Counted from the stretch's first letter, positions 16,501-25,644 are shown. The stretch: 64,000 nt of DNA from Neoluteolibacter marinus (GCF_014904755.1 NZ_JACZFQ010000040.1:36422-100421); one strand, 5' to 3'. Notes: generated from the letters alone by a model not told the origin. A program made the numbers and translations.

Positions 16501-19302
16501 TCGCAGCGCGCCGACGAGTCGACCGGTCTCAATCCCGATGGCAGCTTCAACTGGGACCTCTTCCCGATCCCGACCCCGGGATTGTTCAATGCCACGGCGC
16601 CAAGCAGCCTGGTGGACGTGCTGGCGGCCCTGCGGGTCACCGAGGTGATGTATGATCCGGCGGGCGGCGGCGACTTCGAGTTCATCGAGCTGCAGAACAC
16701 CGGGGCGGTGGAGCTGGATCTCGGGGGCGTGAGATTCACCGATGGCATCAGCTACCTGTTCGGTCCGGGATTCCTGCTGGCCCCCGGGGACTTCGTCGTC
16801 GTGTGCAAGAACCGCAGCGCGTTCCTCGGCCGCTATCCGGACAAGGCCGCGGTGCTGGCACCCGGAGAATACACCGGCTCGCTGTCCAACGACGGCGAGA
16901 AGGTCAGCCTCACTCTGCCGCTGCCCTTCGGCCTGAACATCCTCAGTTTCAAGTATGACCCCGCCTGGTATCCCGCCACCGCAGGCGGCGGGTACTCGCT
17001 GCACCTCCGCGACGCGGGAACGACCCGGGCGGCGGATTGGGGGTCGATCGGCGTTTGGGTGGCCTCGGCGGCGATCCACGGCAGCCCGGGCAGCGGTGAA
17101 CCCCCGGTGATCACCAGCATCACCAGCGCACGCGGGGTGATGGCGAACCCCTTCGCGTATTCGATCGCCGCGACCGGCTCGCCCGTGGCCTACGATGCGA
17201 CCGGACTGCCTGCCGGCCTGAGCGTTGGTCCGGCGACCGGCCTCATTTCGGGAATCCCCGCGGAAGGGGGCGAGTTCCCGGTCCAGATCTCCGCGACCGG
17301 CCCCGCCGGAACGGCCCAGGCCACCTTGATCCTGAACGTGATCGAGTACGGTCCGCTCGATCATTTCACCTGGGACTTCGTGCCGGACGCCGGGTATGCC
17401 CGCGCGGGCTTCGCGGTGAAAGTTTCGGCGCGCGATGCGGCGGGCCACCTGAAGCAGGACTACGCGGGCGGCGCGACGATGCGCGCCTTCAGCCGGCTCG
17501 CCGGCGCTTCGCCCGTGTTGATCACCGAGGTCACCGACGGCGCGGAGGATCAGTTCGAATTGCAGAACGTCACCGCGGAATCGGCGGACACCGCCGGATG
17601 GACGGTGGTCATCGGCGACAGCGCGGACATCGTGGTTCCGAACGAAGTGAGCTACGCGCTGCCCGCGGTGGTCGGGGCGGGCGGGATCCTGCGGATTTCC
17701 GAATCCGATTCGCCCGGACGCATCCATTTCGGCGGCGAGATCGGCTGGGACCCCGCGGATTCCCGGGGCTGGCTGATGCTGCTGGATGATACGGGAACGC
17801 TGCGCGACTTCGTCGCGATCGGACAGTGGACCGACGTCGAGCTTGCCGGCCTTTCGATCGAGATCGGTGGCCAGATCATTGACCCGGTCGCCTCGGGTCA
17901 CTGGAGCGGTGGTGCGCTGGCCGGCGATCCCCTCCAGACCGGCTCGAACTTCTGGCAGCGCGGCGGGGGGGGCGACCACAACGACCCGTCCGACTGGGCC
18001 TGGTCGCTGGTCGACTCGTCGCTGGGTGCGGCCAATTCTGCTCTCATCCTGCCGTGGGTGATCGACACGCCCCTGACGCTGAGCCCCGCGGGGGCTTCTT
18101 TCGAGGGCGGAGAGTTCGTCGGAACGATCGCCATCGCGGAAGCCGCGGACGCGGCCTTTCTCCAGATCGCCGACGCCTTCGGTCATCGCAGCGAGATCGC
18201 CGGTCCGGTCGTGCTTGCTGACTTCGTCGATGAGGACGAAGACGGCATGCCGGATGACTGGGAAAGCGCGCGCGGCCTTTCGCCGGCTGATCCGGGCGAT
18301 GCTGTGCGGGATGCGGACGGCGACGGAGAGGACAATCTCACGGAGTTCCAAACCGGGACTGATCCCGATTCCTCCTCCTCGATCTTGGCGGTCACGGCAA
18401 GCCATCACGACGCCGCTGCCGGGACCTTCACCCTCGAATGGACGGGCGTCGCGGGGAAACTCTACCGCGTCACCAGCGGCGACGGGCTGACAAACTGGAC
18501 GACGCGCGCGAAGCGGATCGCGACAGTCGATGGTCCGCTTAGCGTCGAGTTGCCGACCCTCGGAAGCTCCCGGCAATTTTACCGCGTCGAGTATGATCCG
18601 CTGCTGCTGCCACCGCTCCCGGACGGGTCCTTGGATCATTTCACCTGGGAATTTGTCCCGGCTTCGGCCTATGCGGACCACGGTTTCGCGGTGCGGATTG
18701 TCGCGTGGGACGACTTCGGGAACCCGAAGGCCGACTACGAGGAAAGCGCCACGCTCAGCGGTGTCGGCACGGAACTCACCTTCACCCCGGCCGGGATTCC
18801 GTTCACCGCGGGCGAGTTCGTCGGGATCATCTCGGTCGCCGAACCCGCCGCCAGCGCGGTCCTGAGGGTGACGGACGCGGAAGGACCGACGGGGGATTCC
18901 CCGCCGGTCGACCTGCTCGCCTTTGTCGATGCCGACGAGGACGAACTGCCGGACGACTGGGAAGCGGAACACGGGCTTTCCTCCCTGGATCCCGGCGATG
19001 GCGGTCTCGATGCCGATGGCGACGGCAGGAGCAACCTCGAGGAGTTCGAAGCAGGCACGGATCCGCAGCTCGCGGCATCGGTGTTCGCAATCACCGCACA
19101 CCATCGAGATCCGGAAGGTGAGACCTTCACCGTCGAGTGGTCCGCCGTGGCCGGGAAACTCTATCAGGTCACCTCCAGCGAGACTCTCAGCGGATGGTCG
19201 GTCCGGGCAACCCGGCTGGCGACGGAGACCGGGATCCAATCGGCCGAGCTTCCGACCGGACTCGAGCCGGCCCGCTTCTTCCGGGTCGAGGTCGTCCGCT
19301 GA
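13549..19302 (+). CDS. giant secreted lamin-tail/CotH protein
   Basis: A 1917-residue exported protein. After a short signal sequence comes a lamin-tail domain (about 20-170, VINEIMYRPG...LEFIEIHNPDQQ). A CotH-type domain follows (about 322-640, YRLILTAAEND...GMRIRGSSSR...LLPHDLDTIVG). Three more lamin-tail domains begin near 753, 890 and 1029, and an Ig/cadherin-like repeat occupies about 1186-1264. The C-terminal third is a duplicated module starting LDHFTW at 1270 and 1695. Each copy has a calcium-type D-rich stretch (DADGDGxxNLxEFxxGTDP) and a terminal 'YxVTSxxxLxxW...FYRVE' unit. In copy 1 the module is interrupted by an extra lamin-tail domain. CotH-like kinases phosphorylate secreted proteins in spores; activity here is unproven. 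No PEP-CTERM tail is seen. Confidence 0.8.
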   Translation: MKAHEKALLALWFIAPTASGVPVINEIMYRPGISYPENTALEFIEIHNPDQQAVDLSGWALTRGVDFVFPPGSMLGPGAYRVVAADPVALALATGVPGILGPWEHGDQLSNRGERVTLSKPDGNGGFAEVDSIRYADEGDWGFRTWDDTNGWRWNSPSSGGGASLERRNPHLAVDNGQNWGSSLATGGSPGAPNSLISDDIAPVILKVQHSPAVPRSGDVVTLSCELVDENASEALFATLHWRDATSASPGPFQPLAMSNQGNRRFTATLGAMPDGTIIEFYVHASDGILTRTWPAPVSDGQTANCTYQVDDEPESTAAPTYRLILTAAENDKYEDLQSEYGPTTNIDRVKGPDRKFNVTLVATEGGEKTIRYRTGMRIRGSSSRKFVNKSLQISMPADDGWGGVTKFNLNAKFPWLQFLGMRMYQATGLPANDTTPVEVRRNGIERTTGSSGDDPDHGMWVRMEAIDSDYVDNHWPTAPDVQVYRKNEDKTEWSNIGTAPATPDGVYSGWLKRNHSGRNDWSDVIAFSDLWQSVSEPYFTGADPGNVASGTWTKAPFSNADIDSLSTVVDFDQLARWLALMTIIDNRESSLSNGEDEDYAAVWVDDGSHRRMQLLPHDLDTIVGQGDDPASPTRDDLFESTESGDIFEGFLPLIGDNDDPGNALILEKYFGAIREMFGGPFDAETTTNPNPPFHAFVDNLLGDWVPASVRGEMKSYMTSRQNYLLGKVGAGKIVPPAPTSHGTFTRAAAGDLRINEVLAVNVSTYPGGGSFPDVIELHNSGTSGIALAGHVIADASNEYVFPAGSGNVPAGGFKIVTSDTLGFGLAAEGDRVELRNNLGEVLDEVDFGPQVADRSIARGASDPATWGLGEPTLNGPNGDPVGLGGVDRLWINEWAGNTGFRLEDDFVEIHNSASLPVALSGLRLTDHLSAYPDRFVFPELSFCAPGDYLVLDSGRLGFGLDGRSENIWLCGENGTVIRHVAMISQRADESTGLNPDGSFNWDLFPIPTPGLFNATAPSSLVDVLAALRVTEVMYDPAGGGDFEFIELQNTGAVELDLGGVRFTDGISYLFGPGFLLAPGDFVVVCKNRSAFLGRYPDKAAVLAPGEYTGSLSNDGEKVSLTLPLPFGLNILSFKYDPAWYPATAGGGYSLHLRDAGTTRAADWGSIGVWVASAAIHGSPGSGEPPVITSITSARGVMANPFAYSIAATGSPVAYDATGLPAGLSVGPATGLISGIPAEGGEFPVQISATGPAGTAQATLILNVIEYGPLDHFTWDFVPDAGYARAGFAVKVSARDAAGHLKQDYAGGATMRAFSRLAGASPVLITEVTDGAEDQFELQNVTAESADTAGWTVVIGDSADIVVPNEVSYALPAVVGAGGILRISESDSPGRIHFGGEIGWDPADSRGWLMLLDDTGTLRDFVAIGQWTDVELAGLSIEIGGQIIDPVASGHWSGGALAGDPLQTGSNFWQRGGGGDHNDPSDWAWSLVDSSLGAANSALILPWVIDTPLTLSPAGASFEGGEFVGTIAIAEAADAAFLQIADAFGHRSEIAGPVVLADFVDEDEDGMPDDWESARGLSPADPGDAVRDADGDGEDNLTEFQTGTDPDSSSSILAVTASHHDAAAGTFTLEWTGVAGKLYRVTSGDGLTNWTTRAKRIATVDGPLSVELPTLGSSRQFYRVEYDPLLLPPLPDGSLDHFTWEFVPASAYADHGFAVRIVAWDDFGNPKADYEESATLSGVGTELTFTPAGIPFTAGEFVGIISVAEPAASAVLRVTDAEGPTGDSPPVDLLAFVDADEDELPDDWEAEHGLSSLDPGDGGLDADGDGRSNLEEFEAGTDPQLAASVFAITAHHRDPEGETFTVEWSAVAGKLYQVTSSETLSGWSVRATRLATETGIQSAELPTGLEPARFFRVEVVR

Positions 19303-19357
19303 AAGACGCTCCGGCGCGGGGTTGCGGCCGGGCCGTGCGCCCGCTTAGCTCGGCCGC

Positions 19358-20080
19358 GTGACCCAGCCCCTGATTGCCGCCGCCCGCGAACTGGCGGACC
19401 GACTGCGCCCGCTCGAATTCACCAAATCGAGCCACGTCTACCTGCCACTCGACTACGCCCGGGAACCGCACGAGGCTTATCTCAAGCGCTTTGGCGGCGG
19501 CCCCAAGCGTGTCGTGTTCCTGGGCATGAATCCAGGGCCCTTCGGGATGGCGCAGACCGGGGTTCCGTTCGGGGAGATCGCCGCGGTGAAAGAGTGGATG
19601 GGCATTTCCGGCAAGGTCGGGAAGCCGGGGCACGAGCATCCCAAGCGCCCCGTGCAGGGTTTCGATTGCACCAAATCCGAGGTCAGCGGCCGCCGGCTGT
19701 GGGGCTTGTTCGCCGAACGCTTCGGCACCGCGGATGCGTTCTTCCGCGATCACTTCGTCCTCAACTTCTGCCCCTTGGTGTGGATGAGCGAAACCGGGGC
19801 GAACCTCACCCCGGACAAGCTGGTGGCGGCCGAGATGGAACCGGTCGAGGAGGCCTGCCTCGACCACCTGGTGCGTGCCCTCGAACTACTGGACGGGCAG
19901 TATTTGATCGGCGTGGGCGCATACGCCGAGCAGCGCCTGAAAGCCGCCGCGGAACGTCTCGGCTCCACCGCTCGACTCGGCCGCGTCCTTCATCCATCCC
20001 CTGCCTCGCCCGCCGCCAACCGCGGCTGGGCGGAAGCGGCGACCAAGCAACTGGTCGCGCAGGGCGTGTGGGCCGATTGA
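19358..20080 (+). CDS. SMUG1-type single-strand-selective uracil-DNA glycosylase
   Basis: A 240-residue protein with both catalytic motifs of the SMUG family: GMNPGPFGMAQTGVPFG (56-72) as motif 1, with the activating Asn58, and LHPSPASPAAN (211-221) as motif 2, with His212. VLNFCPL around Asn137 forms part of the uracil pocket. SMUG1 removes uracil and 5-hydroxymethyluracil from DNA in animals, and bacterial members are less common than Ung. The GTG start sits 13 bases after a TTAGCT element that may be a -10 box. It appears to be a single-gene unit. Confidence 0.9.
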   Translation: MTQPLIAAARELADRLRPLEFTKSSHVYLPLDYAREPHEAYLKRFGGGPKRVVFLGMNPGPFGMAQTGVPFGEIAAVKEWMGISGKVGKPGHEHPKRPVQGFDCTKSEVSGRRLWGLFAERFGTADAFFRDHFVLNFCPLVWMSETGANLTPDKLVAAEMEPVEEACLDHLVRALELLDGQYLIGVGAYAEQRLKAAAERLGSTARLGRVLHPSPASPAANRGWAEAATKQLVAQGVWAD

Positions 20081-20141
20081 AGGAGCGGGTGGCTGGCAAA
20101 CTTGGCTTGTGGCAAGGCCCGCTGATGATTTCCTTGTCCCC

Positions 20142-21359
20142 ATGGGAATCCCCGGCGTCTGTCCCGGTTTCATTGGCGGCCTGCTCGCCTTGCAAGTCCT
20201 GACTGGGCGCGCGCAGGATGCCCCGCGCGACCCCGCTCCTGCCATGCCTGTAATCAAAGAAGATCCAGCCCACCCGCCGGCCCTCGAAGTCACCGTCCGC
20301 CGCTACATCGAGCTCAGCCAGAGTGCCGGTCCGCGGGAATGGTCGCCGCTGGTTTTTCCCGCGGACATCGACAGCTTCCACGCCCAGGTCACCGCGGCGG
20401 CGGAGATCCTCGAGCCGTTGGGCGAAGCCCAAGGCTTGCTGCGGAATGCCGGTGTCGGCAGCGTCGCCGAACTCACGGCGATGGCTCCCCTGGATCTTTT
20501 CTGCGCGATGCTCGACCAGCAGTTCGCCAGCATCCGGCGCCGGGCTCCCGGGGAGCTCGCGAAGTTGCTCGAATCCGTGCGCTTGGATCGGATCGTGGCG
20601 CCTTCCGCCGACAGTCCACCGGGGAGCACCTGGAAAATCGAATACTCGTTCCTGTTTCAGAACGAGCAGCTCCAGATCAACCGCCGCCTGAGTGAGGAAG
20701 CCGAGGTGATTGAATCCGGGGGCAAGTGGTTCATCCGATTGCGTCCGGCGATGCACTCGTTCGCGACCCGGGCGCGAAACCAGGTGGCAGACTTCCACGC
20801 CCGCGCCGCTCGGGATCTCAAGGACGGGATCGCGAACCCCGATGACGAGCTCGAGGAAGTGCGGCTCTCCGGGTTCCGTCGCGTCGACGACAAGCGGATC
20901 GTGATCGAACCCCGTTTTTCCTACGCCCGTGAATTCTACCAGGGGCTTGCGGCGGTGCGGGTGATGAGCACTTGGGGATACATCAAGGCGGACGGGAGCT
21001 GGGCCGTCGAACCGCGCTTCTCCGATGCCAAGGATTTCGCCGATGGACTGGCCCCGGTTGCCCTCGAGGATACCGAGGAGGAACGGTGGGGATACATCGA
21101 TCGCGGCGGCCGCGAGGTCATCGCCTTGACCTACGGCTCGGCCCGCGAGTTTTCCGAAGGCCTTGCTGCGGTGGAAAAGGATGGACGCTGGGGATTCATC
21201 GACCCCAAAGGGGGGATCGTGATTCCTTTTCGCTACAGCGCCGCGGATTCCTTTTCGGAGGGTCACGCCGAGGTCGAGTGGGAGAACGAGGACGGCGAGG
21301 AGGAGTCGGGATTCATCGATCGTGCCGGTAGGCTGGTTTCCGATGATGAGGGGGAGTGA
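20142..21359 (+). CDS. WG-repeat secreted protein
   Basis: An N-terminal export signal (GIPGVCPGFIGGLLALQVLTGRAQD), then an unrecognised helical region of about 230 residues. At least four WG repeats follow (WGYIKADGSWAVEPRFS, WGYIDRGGREVI, WGFIDPKGGIVIPFRYS, SGFIDRAGRLV), each with the 'F/Y-x-x-A-x-x-F-x-x-G-x-A' link. WG repeats form beta-structures thought to mediate protein contacts. ATG at 20142 puts the signal peptide at the N-terminus; GTG at 20109 would add 11 residues. The acidic tail ends DDEGE. Function unknown. Confidence 0.7.
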   Translation: MGIPGVCPGFIGGLLALQVLTGRAQDAPRDPAPAMPVIKEDPAHPPALEVTVRRYIELSQSAGPREWSPLVFPADIDSFHAQVTAAAEILEPLGEAQGLLRNAGVGSVAELTAMAPLDLFCAMLDQQFASIRRRAPGELAKLLESVRLDRIVAPSADSPPGSTWKIEYSFLFQNEQLQINRRLSEEAEVIESGGKWFIRLRPAMHSFATRARNQVADFHARAARDLKDGIANPDDELEEVRLSGFRRVDDKRIVIEPRFSYAREFYQGLAAVRVMSTWGYIKADGSWAVEPRFSDAKDFADGLAPVALEDTEEERWGYIDRGGREVIALTYGSAREFSEGLAAVEKDGRWGFIDPKGGIVIPFRYSAADSFSEGHAEVEWENEDGEEESGFIDRAGRLVSDDEGE

Positions 21360-21420
21360 GCGGCCGGGTGCGAAGCATGGAACGGCTCGACATAGGCCTC
21401 GCGGATGAGGACGTTGGGCC

Positions 21421-22248
21421 ATGAGGATTCTATTCCTGTTGGCCCTCGCGGCCGCAACGACGGCGCTTGCCAACGACACCTCGATCAATTCCGGGGCGCA
21501 CGGGCCGTCGCCGCTCGGCGAGTTTGCCGCGGAGGAATCGGTGGTGCGGATGGTTTCCGAAACGATCGCCATCCGCTTCGGCAAGGAGGAGTCCGAGGTG
21601 ACCTGCCGCTTCACCTTCCGCAGCACCAAGCAGGGCGGCGCGGCGAATCAGACCGTGGGCTTTCCCGACCTGTTGGAGATGGACTCGGACACCGGGCGGA
21701 TCCGCAAGCTGGAGACCTTCGTCGATGGCAAGCCGGTGGAAGCCAAGAAGGTCCGCGGCTGGTTCGCGACCGGGGATTGGGGCACTCCCAAGAGCGGCTT
21801 CGGCGCGCCGCCGCCGGAATTGCCGGCAGGGGAGGTCCAACTCGCGGATTTCTTCGCCATCGAGGTGGCGTTCCCGCCCGACCGGGACGTCATCATCGAG
21901 CGCCACTACCTCGCCGACAACGGCGGCGACACGATGGGAACGTCGTGGTTCAGCTACACCACCCACACCGGCGCGGTGTGGCAGGGCACGATAGGCAAGG
22001 CCGAGTTCCGGGTGAAGCTCGACGGCTGGACGGTCGATGACCTCGCCTTCGAGGACGGGCCGCAGAAGCTCGACCCGCGGAAGCAATCCGGATGGTGCTC
22101 CCCGAACCTCGCGGAGTGGACGGTGGTCTCGCCGACCGAGCTGACAATGACCTGGAAGGACTTTGAACCGGCCGTGCACAAGACCCGTCGAGGGATCGAG
22201 ATCTGCACCTGGTCGCAGCAGATGTTGAAGGCGGGGGCGCCGCGCTAA
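21421..22248 (+). CDS. DUF4424-like exported protein
   Basis: A signal peptide (MRILFLLALAAATTALA) is followed by NDTSINSGAHGPSP and then a beta-rich domain. It has the DUF4424-like pattern VRMVSETIAIRFGKEESEVTCRFTFRSTK...VGFPD. The family is periplasmic and of unknown function. The gene ends inside CTAA at 22245-22248, where its TAA overlaps the TAG of the convergent membrane-protein gene, leaving no intergenic DNA. Confidence 0.6.
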   Translation: MRILFLLALAAATTALANDTSINSGAHGPSPLGEFAAEESVVRMVSETIAIRFGKEESEVTCRFTFRSTKQGGAANQTVGFPDLLEMDSDTGRIRKLETFVDGKPVEAKKVRGWFATGDWGTPKSGFGAPPPELPAGEVQLADFFAIEVAFPPDRDVIIERHYLADNGGDTMGTSWFSYTTHTGAVWQGTIGKAEFRVKLDGWTVDDLAFEDGPQKLDPRKQSGWCSPNLAEWTVVSPTELTMTWKDFEPAVHKTRRGIEICTWSQQMLKAGAPR

Positions 22249-22784
22249 CAGGGGTCCAACGGCTCCTCCGCTCCAGCGTCATTTGGCCGGGCCGCCCGCC
22301 GCGCGGCGTTTTCGGCCTTGAGCATGGTGATCTCGGCGGCCCAGCGGTTGAGCTGCCATTGTCGGAAAAACCAGACGGCAGTGGCCATCGCGATCGCCAG
22401 CACGAGCCAGACGAACCAGGTTACCGTGACGGCAAGCGGGCCCTGCACGTCGTAGATTCCGCCGAGCACGGCGAAGACCGACTCGATGCCGGCGAAAGCG
22501 GCCCAGCTCCGGTATCCCAAGGTATCGAGTCTGGCGAACCACACCGCCGCGGAGGCCAACACCAAGGCGTTCAGCACGTCCCACTCGCCGTCTAGCAGGA
22601 GCGGGCTTTGCCAGATCACCTTGAATTGATCGGGATGGAACCGGCGCATGGCGGTCAGGAATCCCGCGGCGATGGCGAAGGCGCCGACCTGACTCCCGAC
22701 CCAGACCGCGCTCAGGTAGAAGGCGACCCTTCTTGGAAACCACCAACAACCCTTGGCGTAGATTTCCTCGAGGTCGCGGCTCAT
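22245..22784 (-). CDS. small integral membrane protein
   Basis: 179 residues with about four transmembrane segments (VAFYLSAVWVGSQVGAFAIAAGF, DVLNALVLASAAVWFARL, WAAFAGIESVFAVLGGIYDV, LAVTVTWFVWLVLAIAMATAVWFF) and a cytoplasmic, Ala/Arg-rich C-terminal helix. No family recognised. It begins 4 bp after the small helical protein upstream, so the two form an operon and may act together. Confidence 0.6.
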   Translation of the reverse strand: MSRDLEEIYAKGCWWFPRRVAFYLSAVWVGSQVGAFAIAAGFLTAMRRFHPDQFKVIWQSPLLLDGEWDVLNALVLASAAVWFARLDTLGYRSWAAFAGIESVFAVLGGIYDVQGPLAVTVTWFVWLVLAIAMATAVWFFRQWQLNRWAAEITMLKAENAARRAARPNDAGAEEPLDPC

Positions 22785-22788
22785 CGGG

Positions 22789-23253
22789 TCACCCCTCCTG
22801 GTGCGGGAAGATCACCGCCAGGCGCTCGATGCCGTTCTTCGAGAACTCGTCCCAGTAGCGTTTCTCGATGTCACGGGTGTGGGCGCGGCGGTCTTCCTCG
22901 CTCATCGCCTGCCAGGCGCTCATGCCGATGACCCGGGCGAGGTCGCGGTCGGCGAGCCGGATAACGAGTTCTTCCCAAAAGACCTCGTTGCGGAACTCGT
23001 CGTAGCACTGCTGGAAGAACGAGCCCTCCTGGTGCTCCGGGTTGAGGTGGTGGCGTTGCTTCTCCTCGTCGAACTCGATCTGGTCGCCGAGTCCGGCATG
23101 CTTGGCCTTTTCCAACACCTTGTCTTCCAATGCCTCGTAGGCGGAGACGCCTTCCTCCGAACCCGGGCGCTCGTTCCACGAAGCGACTTCGGCGGCCAAG
23201 CTGACCATTTCCACCAGGGTGGCGAGTTCTTCTTCGGTGAAACGCAGGTGCAT
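22789..23253 (-). CDS. conserved small acidic helical protein
   Basis: 154 residues, strongly charged, Glu-rich and predicted helical (FTEEELATLVEMVSLAAEVASW, EELVIRLADRDLARVIG, MSEEDRRAHTRDIEKRYWDEF). No signal peptide and no motif recognised, so it is probably cytoplasmic. It is the first gene of a two-gene minus-strand unit with the membrane protein. A tRNA gene begins 110 bp upstream on the other strand. Confidence 0.6.
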   Translation of the reverse strand: MHLRFTEEELATLVEMVSLAAEVASWNERPGSEEGVSAYEALEDKVLEKAKHAGLGDQIEFDEEKQRHHLNPEHQEGSFFQQCYDEFRNEVFWEELVIRLADRDLARVIGMSAWQAMSEEDRRAHTRDIEKRYWDEFSKNGIERLAVIFPHQEG

Positions 23254-23363
23254 GTCGGGGCGGGGAGGAAATCACCGCTTTCCCGCAGCCGCAAGCCCGC
23301 AGCGACTCCATGCTTGCACGCGGCGGATGGATGGCCGAAAAAGCCGCCGTCCGCAGGGAGAAA

Positions 23364-23438
23364 GCACGAGTAGCTCAGCGGTAGAGCAACCCGTTTACAC
23401 CGGGTCGGTCGGCGGTTCGATCCCGTCCTCGTGTACCA
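23364..23438 (+). tRNA. tRNA-Val (TAC)
   Basis: A full cloverleaf can be drawn: acceptor GCACGAG/CTCGTGT with a terminal G-T pair, D-stem GCTC/GAGC, anticodon stem ACCCG/CGGGT around loop TTTACAC (anticodon TAC), and T-arm GGCGG-TTCGATC-CCGTC. Discriminator A and an encoded CCA end the gene. Confidence 0.95.
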
Positions 23439-23446
23439 CCTGGCAG

Positions 23447-23473
23447 GTAGCGCAACTTGCAAAGTTGCGCTAC
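23447..23473. repeat. GTAGCGCAAC palindrome, copy 1
   Basis: A perfect 12-bp stem (GTAGCGCAACTT / AAGTTGCGCTAC) with a 3-base loop, 8 bp after the tRNA. The minus-strand TAG stop of the Hsp70 gene (23470-23472) is part of the right arm. No T-run follows, so it is not a standard intrinsic terminator. Two related palindromes lie at 34318-34340 and 34399-34421, again containing stop codons. Confidence 0.75.
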
Positions 23474-25260
23474 ATCCGCCGCTCCAGAGCCTGTTCCATG
23501 GCGCGTTCGACCAGCGCGGCGGCGAGCGCTTCGGTCGCCTTGTCGAGCCGCTGGACGGCGGCCTTGAGCGGGTTCGGCTGACCGTCGGCCAGGGCCTTGC
23601 GCACCTCTGCGGCGGCCGCTTCGATCTCGGCCCGTTCGTCGGCGGGCACCAGTTCCCCGGCGGTCGCCAGAGCCTGGTCCACGGCCGGCAGCAGCTCCTC
23701 GGCCTTCAAGCGCGCCTCGGTGAAAATCCGCTCGGCCATGTCGTCGAAGGCATGCTCGACCGACTCGCCGACCATCCGTTCGACCGCCTCGTCGTCGACG
23801 TCGATGGCGGCGCTGCGGATTTCGACGACCGTGTCGCGGCCGGTGGTGGTGTCGCGCGCAAGCACCTCGAGGATGCCGTTTTCATCGATGCGGAACTGCA
23901 CCCCGACCCGGGCCTGGCCTTTCGGGGCGGGTTCAAAGGGGACGTCGAAGAGCCCGAGTTCCCAGTTGTCGCGGGCCATCTCGCGCTCGCCTTGGAGCAC
24001 CCGCAGCCGCATCGATGCCTGGCCGGCGGCGGCATTGGTGAACATCTCGCCGGCTTTGCAGGGGATGGTGGTGTTGCGCGGGATCAGCACGTTCATCAGG
24101 CCGCCGAAGGTCTCCACGCCGAGACTGAGCGGGGTGACGTCGAGCAGCACCATCTTGCGCAGCGTGCCGCCGAGCACGCCGGCCTGGATGGTGGCGCCGA
24201 GCGCGATCGCCTCGTCCGGGTGTTGGGAAAGGTCGGGCTCGCGACCGAAGAATTCCGCCACCGCCTGCCGCACCGCCGGAATCCGGGTGCTGCCACCGAC
24301 CAGGATCACGGCGTCCAGCGCCGAGGTCTCGGTGCCGGCATCCGCCAGCGCCTGGCGGCAGCAGGTCAGGGTGCGGGCGATCCACGGTTTCGCGAGCTTG
24401 CCGAGATCCGCGGCCGTCAGCGGGACCTCCAGGCTGTGGACTCCGTCGAAAAACGGCGCGCGGAAGGTCTCCTCCCCGCGATCCGACAAGGCGCACTTCA
24501 CCCGCTCCGCCTCTTCGAGGAGCCGGACCTTGGCGCTGTCGTCGAGCGAGTCGAAGTCGATGCCGCCACGCTCCGCGCCGTGTCGCGCCAGCGCCAGGTC
24601 AAGGTCGTCGCCGCCGAGGCGGGTGTCGCCGCGGGTGGCCAGCACCTGGAACACGCCGTCCTGCATTTCCAGCACCGAGAGGTCGAAGGTACCGCCGCCG
24701 AGGTCGTAGACGGCGACCCGCGAGCGTTCCTCGAGTTTGTCCAAGCCATAGGCCAGCGCCGCCGCGGTCGGTTCGCTGAGGATGCGCACCACTTCGAGAC
24801 CGGCGAGTTCGCCGGCCCGCTTGGTGGCGGCACGCTGGGCGTCGTTGAAGTAGGCCGGCACGGTGATCACCGCCTTGCTCGCCTCGCGCTCGAGCCGGCT
24901 TTCGGCGATGCGCTTCAGTTCCTTGAGAATCTCCGAGCTGACTTCCTCCGGGCTGCGGTCGAGCACCGTAATGCCGCCGTCGGGGGCGGGCTTCATCGGC
25001 ACGCAGAACGACTCTTCGTCGCCGTAGCGGCGGCCGATCAGGCGCTTGACGCTGGTGATCACCCTCCCGGGATCCGCCGGGCGCCGGCGCAGGGCCTTGC
25101 GGCCGACCTCGACCTGGCCGGCATCGCCGTACCACACCGCGCTCGGCGTGATCCGCCGTCCGTCGGCGTCCGCCAACAGGATGGGGAAGCCGGATTCCAC
25201 CGCGCCCACGGCGGAATTCGTCGTTCCCAGATCAATTCCCAGAATCAGCTCGCCCGTCAC
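23470..25260 (-). CDS. Hsp70 family chaperone (DnaK/HscA-like)
   Basis: An ATPase domain with the Hsp70 signatures: [14 protein letters not shown] at the N-terminus, [16 protein letters not shown] (second signature) and [15 protein letters not shown] (third). The substrate-binding domain begins after [29 protein letters not shown]. Length 596, shorter than DnaK (about 640), with an Ala-rich helical lid and no acidic EEVD-like tail, so it is probably not the main DnaK. The wording of the linker region resembles HscA, but no iron-sulphur assembly gene is nearby. The stop codon lies inside a GTAGCGCAAC palindrome. Confidence 0.88.
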   Translation of the reverse strand: MTGELILGIDLGTTNSAVGAVESGFPILLADADGRRITPSAVWYGDAGQVEVGRKALRRRPADPGRVITSVKRLIGRRYGDEESFCVPMKPAPDGGITVLDRSPEEVSSEILKELKRIAESRLEREASKAVITVPAYFNDAQRAATKRAGELAGLEVVRILSEPTAAALAYGLDKLEERSRVAVYDLGGGTFDLSVLEMQDGVFQVLATRGDTRLGGDDLDLALARHGAERGGIDFDSLDDSAKVRLLEEAERVKCALSDRGEETFRAPFFDGVHSLEVPLTAADLGKLAKPWIARTLTCCRQALADAGTETSALDAVILVGGSTRIPAVRQAVAEFFGREPDLSQHPDEAIALGATIQAGVLGGTLRKMVLLDVTPLSLGVETFGGLMNVLIPRNTTIPCKAGEMFTNAAAGQASMRLRVLQGEREMARDNWELGLFDVPFEPAPKGQARVGVQFRIDENGILEVLARDTTTGRDTVVEIRSAAIDVDDEAVERMVGESVEHAFDDMAERIFTEARLKAEELLPAVDQALATAGELVPADERAEIEAAAAEVRKALADGQPNPLKAAVQRLDKATEALAAALVERAMEQALERRM

Positions 25261-25353
25261 GCGGCGAGCCTCGCCCGGTGTCCCGGCGCGGTCAATTCCG
25301 GGACGGAGGATCCTTGCGCGGGACCCACCGTCCCGATGGCGGGTCGCGGAGTC

Positions 25354-25644
25354 CTAGCGGCCGCCCTTCCGGTAGCCGGCGTAGTAGCCGCGTGTGAAGT
25401 GGTTCTTGGTCTGGGAGTTGTAGTAGTTGTTGTAGAGCAGCGGGTTCGAGGGCTTGCCCAGGTTGGCGTCGCGGCGGCCGAAGCCGAAGCCTTGGTTGAA
25501 GGCCTTGTCCTGCTGCTCGGCGAGGTTGTTGCCGCCCGGAACCGGGCCGGGCATCGGCGGACCGGGGACACCACCCATCGGCATGTCGCCGCAGGACGAA
25601 AGCATCAGGCAGAAGGCGAAGGCGGGGAAGGGAATGAATTTCAT
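25354..25644 (-). CDS. small Gly/Asn/Tyr-rich lipoprotein
   Basis: 96 residues with a lipobox signal ([10 protein letters not shown], Cys18). The mature part is rich in Gly, Pro, Asn and Tyr ([46 protein letters not shown]). No family recognised; probably a small envelope lipoprotein. It is divergent from the purine-degradation island, sharing a 106-bp upstream region with the HIU hydrolase gene. Confidence 0.6.
   Translation of the reverse strand: MKFIPFPAFAFCLMLSSCGDMPMGGVPGPPMPGPVPGGNNLAEQQDKAFNQGFGFGRRDANLGKPSNPLLYNNYYNSQTKNHFTRGYYAGYRKGGR

Noticed and set aside
15442..19239. A 1265-codon open frame on the minus strand opposite the giant lamin-tail/CotH gene
   Set aside because: It is the antisense of a clear multi-domain secreted protein; composition is Arg/Gly/Asp-rich with no domain, as expected from high-GC third-position bias.
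23447..23473. The perfect hairpin after tRNA-Val as an intrinsic terminator
   Set aside because: No T-run on either strand, and the same palindrome recurs at other gene ends with stop codons inside, so it was recorded as a repeat instead.
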